DNA of 64,000 nucleotides from Thermococcus sp. Bubb.Bath (GTDB lineage Archaea; Methanobacteriota_B; Thermococci; Thermococcales; Thermococcaceae), in NCBI RefSeq assembly GCF_012027595.1, contig NZ_SNUR01000001.1:186001-250000 (forward strand), given 5' to 3'. Made by a program: the position numbers and the translations under genes. How positions within the stretch are numbered: position 1 is the stretch's first letter; every line of letters starts with the position of its first letter. The notes beneath the pieces were generated by a model, which saw only the letters and a program-made list of their open reading frames with translations, ran no database searches and was not told the origin of the DNA. This document shows, piece after piece, positions 60,022 through 64,000 of the stretch.

Positions 60022-62244
60022 ATGGCGGTTAAGGAATGTCCTGAGTGTCACGGAACGGGCAAGGTAATCGTTGGCGAGAAGGAGTGCCCAGTCTGCGGGG
60101 GAACCGGCTACGTCCCGGCGGAGTTCAAGGTTGGGGAGAAACTCAAGGGCTACCGCAATCTCGATTACTTTGGTGTCGAAGACGAGGTGGACGAGATACC
60201 CTGCCCCGAATGCCACGGGAAGGGGACGGTTCCAGTCTACGACACCTGTCCCACGTGCGGTGGAACGGGTAGGGTTCTGGTCTGCGACATCTGCGGGAAG
60301 GTTAAGGGGCCCTGGGAGCCGGGAATGGAGACAACTTGGGTCTGCCCGGACTGCCTCAGGAAGTACAAGATAGTTTACGTCCTCGACAAAACCTGCGACT
60401 ACGGTGATGTTGAAGTTGGAAACGTTTACAAAGGAGTTATTGACAGAGTTGAGCGCTTTGGCGTCTTTGTCCGGCTCAATCCGCACGTTACAGGTCTTAT
60501 TAAAAGAAAAGACCTACTGGGTGGCCATGAGTACAAGCCGGGCAACCCGATTCTGGTTCAGGTTCTCGACGTGAGGCCCGATAAGAACGAGATCGACCTG
60601 ATAGAGTCAGCCCTCAGGAACTACAAAGAAGTGACCGTGAAGAAGGAAATGCCCGTTACCCCGATAGGCGAGCTCAGCAAGGACATGGCGGGCGAGACAG
60701 TGCGCCTGAGGGGCGAGGTAACCCAGATACAGGTCACCGGCGGACCAACGGTCCTCACGATAACCGATGGAACCGGAATAACGTGGGTTGCGGCCTTTGA
60801 AGCTCCAGGAGTGAGGGCGTACCCAAACATCAACGTCGGCGACATCGTTGAGGTAATCGGAAAGGTCGCCTTCCATGCGGGCGAGATTCAGATCGAGGCC
60901 AGCGACATGTCCCGTCTGTGGGGCCCGGAGGCAGCTGAGATCCGGAAGAAAATCGAGGACGTTCTCAACAGGCGTGCCCAGCCGGAGGACGTTGGGTTCC
61001 TGGTGCAAAGCGAAGTCCTTGAGAAACTCAAACCGAAGATAATGAAAGCTGCCTTCATGATAAGGAGGGCTATCCTTGAGGGCAGGCCGATACTCCTGAG
61101 GCACCACTCCGACGCGGATGGCTACACCTCCGGTCTTGCCCTTGAGTACGCCATCGTCCCCCTCATAGAGAAGATCTCGCCGGACTCCCAGGCCAGGTGG
61201 AAGCTCTTCAAGAGGAGACCGAGCAGGGCACCCTTTTACGAGCTTGAAGATGTTCTCAAGGACATAATCTTCATGGTCGAGGACCACGAGAAGTTCGGCG
61301 ACCCGTTGCCGCTCCTCGTCATAGTTGACAACGGAGGAACCAGCGAGGATATTCCCGCCTACAAGCGCATAAGGGCCTACGGCGTGCCGATAGTGGTTAT
61401 AGACCACCATGACCCGCGCGAGTGGGTGAGCGAGGACAAGGCCAAGGTTGACGACTACGTTGACGTCCACGTCAATCCTCATCACATCAAGCGCGGCTAC
61501 TACGAGCTAACAGCCGGAATGCTCGCTACTGAGGTGGCGCGCTTCATCAATCCGGGGGTCGAGGACAGGATAAAGCACCTGCCAGCCATAGCGGGAACCG
61601 GCGACAGGAGCAAGGCCCCGGAATACTACCAGTACGTTGAGATAGCGAAGAAGGCGAAGGGCCTCACCGAGGAAGACCTGAAGAAAATTGCCGAGGTTAT
61701 CGACCACGAGGCCTACTTCTGGAAGTTCATGGACGGACACGGGATAATAGACGAGATACTCCTCCTGACCGGCAACCTCCAGAGGCACCGCGAGCTGATA
61801 AACGCAATCTACCCGGAGGTCAAGGAGAAGCAGGAAAAGGCTTTGAAGGCTTCCCTGCCACACGTGAAGAGCGTCGTCCTGCCCAACGGCATACGGTTCA
61901 ACACCATAGACATAGAGCTCTTTGCACCGAAGTTCTCCTACCCGAGCCCGGGCAAGCTCTCTGGTTTGATCCACGACCACTTTAAGGAGAAGTACGGCGA
62001 GGACGCGCCCATATTAACCCTCGCCTACGGACCTGACTTCGCCGTGGTGAGGGCAGCGGACGGGATGGCGGCCTACAACTTCGACCTCAACGAGATAATT
62101 CCTAAGCTCCAGGAGGCCCTGCCGAGCGCGGGCATAGAGGGTGGCGGCCACAGCTACGCGGGCTCTATAAAGTTTTTCGAGGGGATGAGAAAGGAGGTTC
62201 TTGAGGAGTTCGCGAAGCAGGTCGTGAAGCTGAAGAGGGCCTGA
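60022..62244 (+). CDS. RecJ-like DHH nuclease with DnaJ-type zinc fingers, S1 and OB domains
   Basis: A 740-residue multidomain protein. DnaJ-type zinc motifs CPECHGTG, CPVCGGTG, CPECHGKG and CPTCGGTG occupy the first 90 residues, followed by CDICGK. Then an S1 domain (VYKGVIDRVERFGVFVRLNP), an OB-fold (VRLRGEVTQIQVTGGPTVLT), and a DHH phosphoesterase (LLRHHSDADGYTSGLA, VIDHHDPREW) with a C-terminal DHHA1-like GGGHSYAG. It is a probable ssDNA/RNA exonuclease of the archaeal RecJ kind, distinct from the shorter GINS-associated nuclease. ATG 60022 with GTGAT close by; the frame from 59947 is not supported. Confidence 0.87.
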   Translation: MAVKECPECHGTGKVIVGEKECPVCGGTGYVPAEFKVGEKLKGYRNLDYFGVEDEVDEIPCPECHGKGTVPVYDTCPTCGGTGRVLVCDICGKVKGPWEPGMETTWVCPDCLRKYKIVYVLDKTCDYGDVEVGNVYKGVIDRVERFGVFVRLNPHVTGLIKRKDLLGGHEYKPGNPILVQVLDVRPDKNEIDLIESALRNYKEVTVKKEMPVTPIGELSKDMAGETVRLRGEVTQIQVTGGPTVLTITDGTGITWVAAFEAPGVRAYPNINVGDIVEVIGKVAFHAGEIQIEASDMSRLWGPEAAEIRKKIEDVLNRRAQPEDVGFLVQSEVLEKLKPKIMKAAFMIRRAILEGRPILLRHHSDADGYTSGLALEYAIVPLIEKISPDSQARWKLFKRRPSRAPFYELEDVLKDIIFMVEDHEKFGDPLPLLVIVDNGGTSEDIPAYKRIRAYGVPIVVIDHHDPREWVSEDKAKVDDYVDVHVNPHHIKRGYYELTAGMLATEVARFINPGVEDRIKHLPAIAGTGDRSKAPEYYQYVEIAKKAKGLTEEDLKKIAEVIDHEAYFWKFMDGHGIIDEILLLTGNLQRHRELINAIYPEVKEKQEKALKASLPHVKSVVLPNGIRFNTIDIELFAPKFSYPSPGKLSGLIHDHFKEKYGEDAPILTLAYGPDFAVVRAADGMAAYNFDLNEIIPKLQEALPSAGIEGGGHSYAGSIKFFEGMRKEVLEEFAKQVVKLKRA

Positions 62245-62320
62245 TGTTCTCTTTGTTTTCTGCCAACCTTTTTAACCCCCTGCGAGAAGGTACTTCGAAG
62301 AAAGATATGGAGGAATGTTG

Positions 62321-62575
62321 ATGAAAATCGTTCTGGAAGCTACCTTTAAAATGGGCGGCGTTTCTTACCGTGGCCACAGATGGGAGGAAGATGCGCTCGT
62401 CTTCGAGTTCGAGCGGATAGGGGATGCCTTCATCCAGATTCTCAGCACGAGGGAGGTCGAGGTCGAGGTAGAAAAGCCTCCCAAGAAAGTCCTCGTCGAG
62501 CTCAAGACGAATGAGGGCGGAAAGGTCTTCGAGGCATCCGAGAGAAATGGAATCTACATGGCCGCTGAACCGTGA
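62321..62575 (+). CDS. Hypothetical protein, 84 residues
   Basis: A small, mostly beta-strand protein (IVLEATFKMGGVSYRGHRWE, FEFERIGDAFIQILSTREVE). GGAGG lies seven bases before ATG 62321; the ATG at 62315 is too close to it. No family recognised. TATA-like CTTTTTAACC upstream at about 62268-62277. Confidence 0.65.
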   Translation: MKIVLEATFKMGGVSYRGHRWEEDALVFEFERIGDAFIQILSTREVEVEVEKPPKKVLVELKTNEGGKVFEASERNGIYMAAEP

Positions 62576-62618
62576 ACTTTTATATTCCTTACCATTTCAC
62601 TATTTCCTGGGTGGTTCT

Positions 62619-63326
62619 ATGAAGCTGGCCTCATTCGACGTCTGGAACACACTCCTCGACATAAACGTCATGCTCGACGCGATGGCGGTTGAGCTGTCCA
62701 ACCTGATGGGTGCCTGCACAGTTGACGTTGTCGAGGGCATGACGCTCACCAGGGAGAGGATAAAAAGGATGAGGGCGAAAACGGTGGGTGACCCATCGAG
62801 GGCCCTTGAAGAGAGCCAGGAACTCCTGGCGGAGCTCCTTGGAATAGACGTTGGACTCGTCAAGAGGGCCGCCGCGAGGGCAGTTCTAAGGGTAGGAGAT
62901 GGGATAGTCCTCCCAGGGGCGAAGGAGACTCTGAAGGAAGTCAAGAAGAGGGGCCTCAAAGTCACCGTCACCGGGAACGTAATGTTCTGGCCAGGCTCAT
63001 ACACGCGCCTCCTCCTCGAGTGCTTTGGCATGATGGATTACATAGACAAGACCTTCTTCGCCGACGAGGTTCTGGCGTACAAGCCCATGAGGGAGATGTT
63101 CGAGAAGCCGCTCAGGGTTTTCGGTGTGGAGCCGGAGGAAGCAGTTCACATCGGCGACACGAAGGCGGAGGACTTTGAGGGGGCTTTGAGGGCCGGAATG
63201 TGGGCCGTCTGGATTAACCCCGAAGCGGAGGAAGTGAGAAGAATCCACGAGCGGGGATTTGAGGTTCCTTCTGTTGAGGGGATTCTTGAGGTTCTGGGGG
63301 AGATAGAAAAAGAGAAAACTTTCTGA
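62619..63326 (+). CDS. HAD superfamily hydrolase
   Basis: A 235-residue HAD-type phosphatase. Motif I is ASFDVWNTLL (D6, with W at the second position, as in the DVWNT group), motif II VTVTGNVMFW, motif III lysine in DEVLAYKPMREM and motif IV VHIGDTKAEDFEGA. Substrate unknown. It starts at ATG 62619 after GGGTGG; the frame to 62511 is a shadow of the preceding gene. Confidence 0.85.
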   Translation: MKLASFDVWNTLLDINVMLDAMAVELSNLMGACTVDVVEGMTLTRERIKRMRAKTVGDPSRALEESQELLAELLGIDVGLVKRAAARAVLRVGDGIVLPGAKETLKEVKKRGLKVTVTGNVMFWPGSYTRLLLECFGMMDYIDKTFFADEVLAYKPMREMFEKPLRVFGVEPEEAVHIGDTKAEDFEGALRAGMWAVWINPEAEEVRRIHERGFEVPSVEGILEVLGEIEKEKTF

Positions 63327-63330
63327 AGTC

Positions 63331-64000
63331 TCACTTCTTCTCCTTCGGCTTTAACCAAGCACCCAACCCAACCTGCCTCGTCTTCTGGTAGCGTAAATCT
63401 CCCGCCCGGTAGCCGAAGGCCTTCAGAATCCTCTCGACGGCCGGGAGAACCTGGTTCTCGATGTAGTAATCTGCGTCATACTTGTGCTTCGTGGGATCGA
63501 ACTCGTCGAAGGGAATCGCTCTGTCGCCTATCCTTCCAGAGCCCTTGAGCACGATGTAGCTGATGACCGTCCCGGGGCGGATTTTGATTCCCCTCGCGGC
63601 TAACCTCTTTGCTATTGCCACGTGCGGGCCCGTTGCCTTGTAGTCCTTTAGATCCCTCGTTATCTGTTCATGGATTACAAGCTTCTCGGGTGGAACCTCA
63701 TACTTGCTCAACTTCTCTGTCACTTCTTTGACTATGCTCACGGCCTCCTCGACGTTACCGTCCTTCAGAAGGGCCTCAAGAACCCTCGCCTGCGTCTCTT
63801 TGGCTATCTCGCTCCAGTCGCGCCTCACAATCTCAAGCCCGCGCGTCGTTATCTTGCCCTCCTCGTCTATCAGAGCGTATTTCTTCTTGGTGACGAAGAA
63901 GCCCCTCTTATAGAACCCCTCGTACTCAAGCTCAAGCGCACCTGGAAGTTTGGAGTTGATGTATTCAAGGAACTCCTTCGCTTTCTTTTTGACTGTCTCG
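63331..64000 (-). CDS. polB: Family B DNA polymerase, C-terminal part (runs off right edge)
   Basis: Open to the right edge; the visible 222 residues are the thumb and C-terminus of the family B replicative/repair polymerase of Thermococcales. The segments [40 protein letters not shown] and the end [20 protein letters not shown] agree almost residue for residue with KOD and Pfu polymerases. Active-site motifs lie outside. Intein insertions, common in this gene, cannot be judged from the part seen. Confidence 0.97.
   Translation of the reverse strand, partial: ETVKKKAKEFLEYINSKLPGALELEYEGFYKRGFFVTKKKYALIDEEGKITTRGLEIVRRDWSEIAKETQARVLEALLKDGNVEEAVSIVKEVTEKLSKYEVPPEKLVIHEQITRDLKDYKATGPHVAIAKRLAARGIKIRPGTVISYIVLKGSGRIGDRAIPFDEFDPTKHKYDADYYIENQVLPAVERILKAFGYRAGDLRYQKTRQVGLGAWLKPKEKK

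Overview
The window is chromosomal DNA of a hyperthermophilic euryarchaeon of the order Thermococcales, almost certainly a Thermococcus. This rests on a PolB C-terminus very close to the KOD polymerase at the right edge, a SurR/Pdo redox pair with SurR-type sites, an ADP-dependent phosphofructokinase, ADP-forming acyl-CoA synthetase beta subunit, aIF2-gamma, prefoldin beta, archaeosine and 4-thiouridine genes, CGP-CTERM surface proteins, and BRE/TATA promoters with GGTG-type ribosome binding sites.

Layout. 1-10232: CRISPR-Cas locus 1, all read leftwards: array 2 (8972-9737), cas6-cas8-cas7-cas5, array 1 (2385-4673), then cas1-cas2-cas4-cas3, the last running off the left edge. 10233-21025: housekeeping genes (Trm-G10 methyltransferase, queE, topA, geranylgeranyl reductase and ferredoxin, surR/pdo, a metallo-beta-lactamase fold protein). 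21100-32971: CRISPR-Cas locus 2, with array 3 of a different repeat, an inverted and isolated cas2, an AT-rich scar, cas1, an unrecognised 57-residue ORF, cas4, an AAA ATPase with its own operator-like repeats, and cas3-cas5-cas7-cas8-cas6. 33259-37730: acdB, a secreted DUF4139-like protein, aIF2-gamma, a PIN protein and hicBA. 37968-45999: an operon-like block of exported proteins containing two HExxH...DEY zincin-like proteins, three tandem CGP-CTERM proteins, two other exported proteins and a decayed CGP-CTERM tail; two of these genes are frameshifted at homopolymers. 46176-50405: HD hydrolase, prefoldin beta, MNT/HEPN pair, DHH phosphoesterase, L44e and S27e. 50607-50826: a three-hairpin H/ACA guide RNA on the minus strand. 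50882-64000: thiI and a broken thiI-like gene, membrane proteins, nitroreductase, RelE-type toxin pair, pfkC, a DUF4143-type ATPase, a TOPRIM-like protein, a RecJ-like nuclease, a HAD hydrolase and the end of polB.

How the genes work together. Each CRISPR locus has adaptation genes (cas1, cas2, cas4), a crRNA endonuclease (cas6), a Cascade-like complex (cas5, cas7, zinc-finger cas8) and cas3, so both look like complete type I systems of the I-B (Cst/Tneap, also called I-G) kind. Different repeat sequences suggest that each Cas6 serves its own arrays. Three toxin-antitoxin-like pairs (hicBA, MNT/HEPN, RelE-type) lie among the housekeeping genes.

The least explained parts are the exported zincin/CGP-CTERM operon with its frameshifts and duplicated segments, and the rearranged adaptation end of CRISPR locus 2. 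All functional statements rest on motif recognition by eye; no database search was run.
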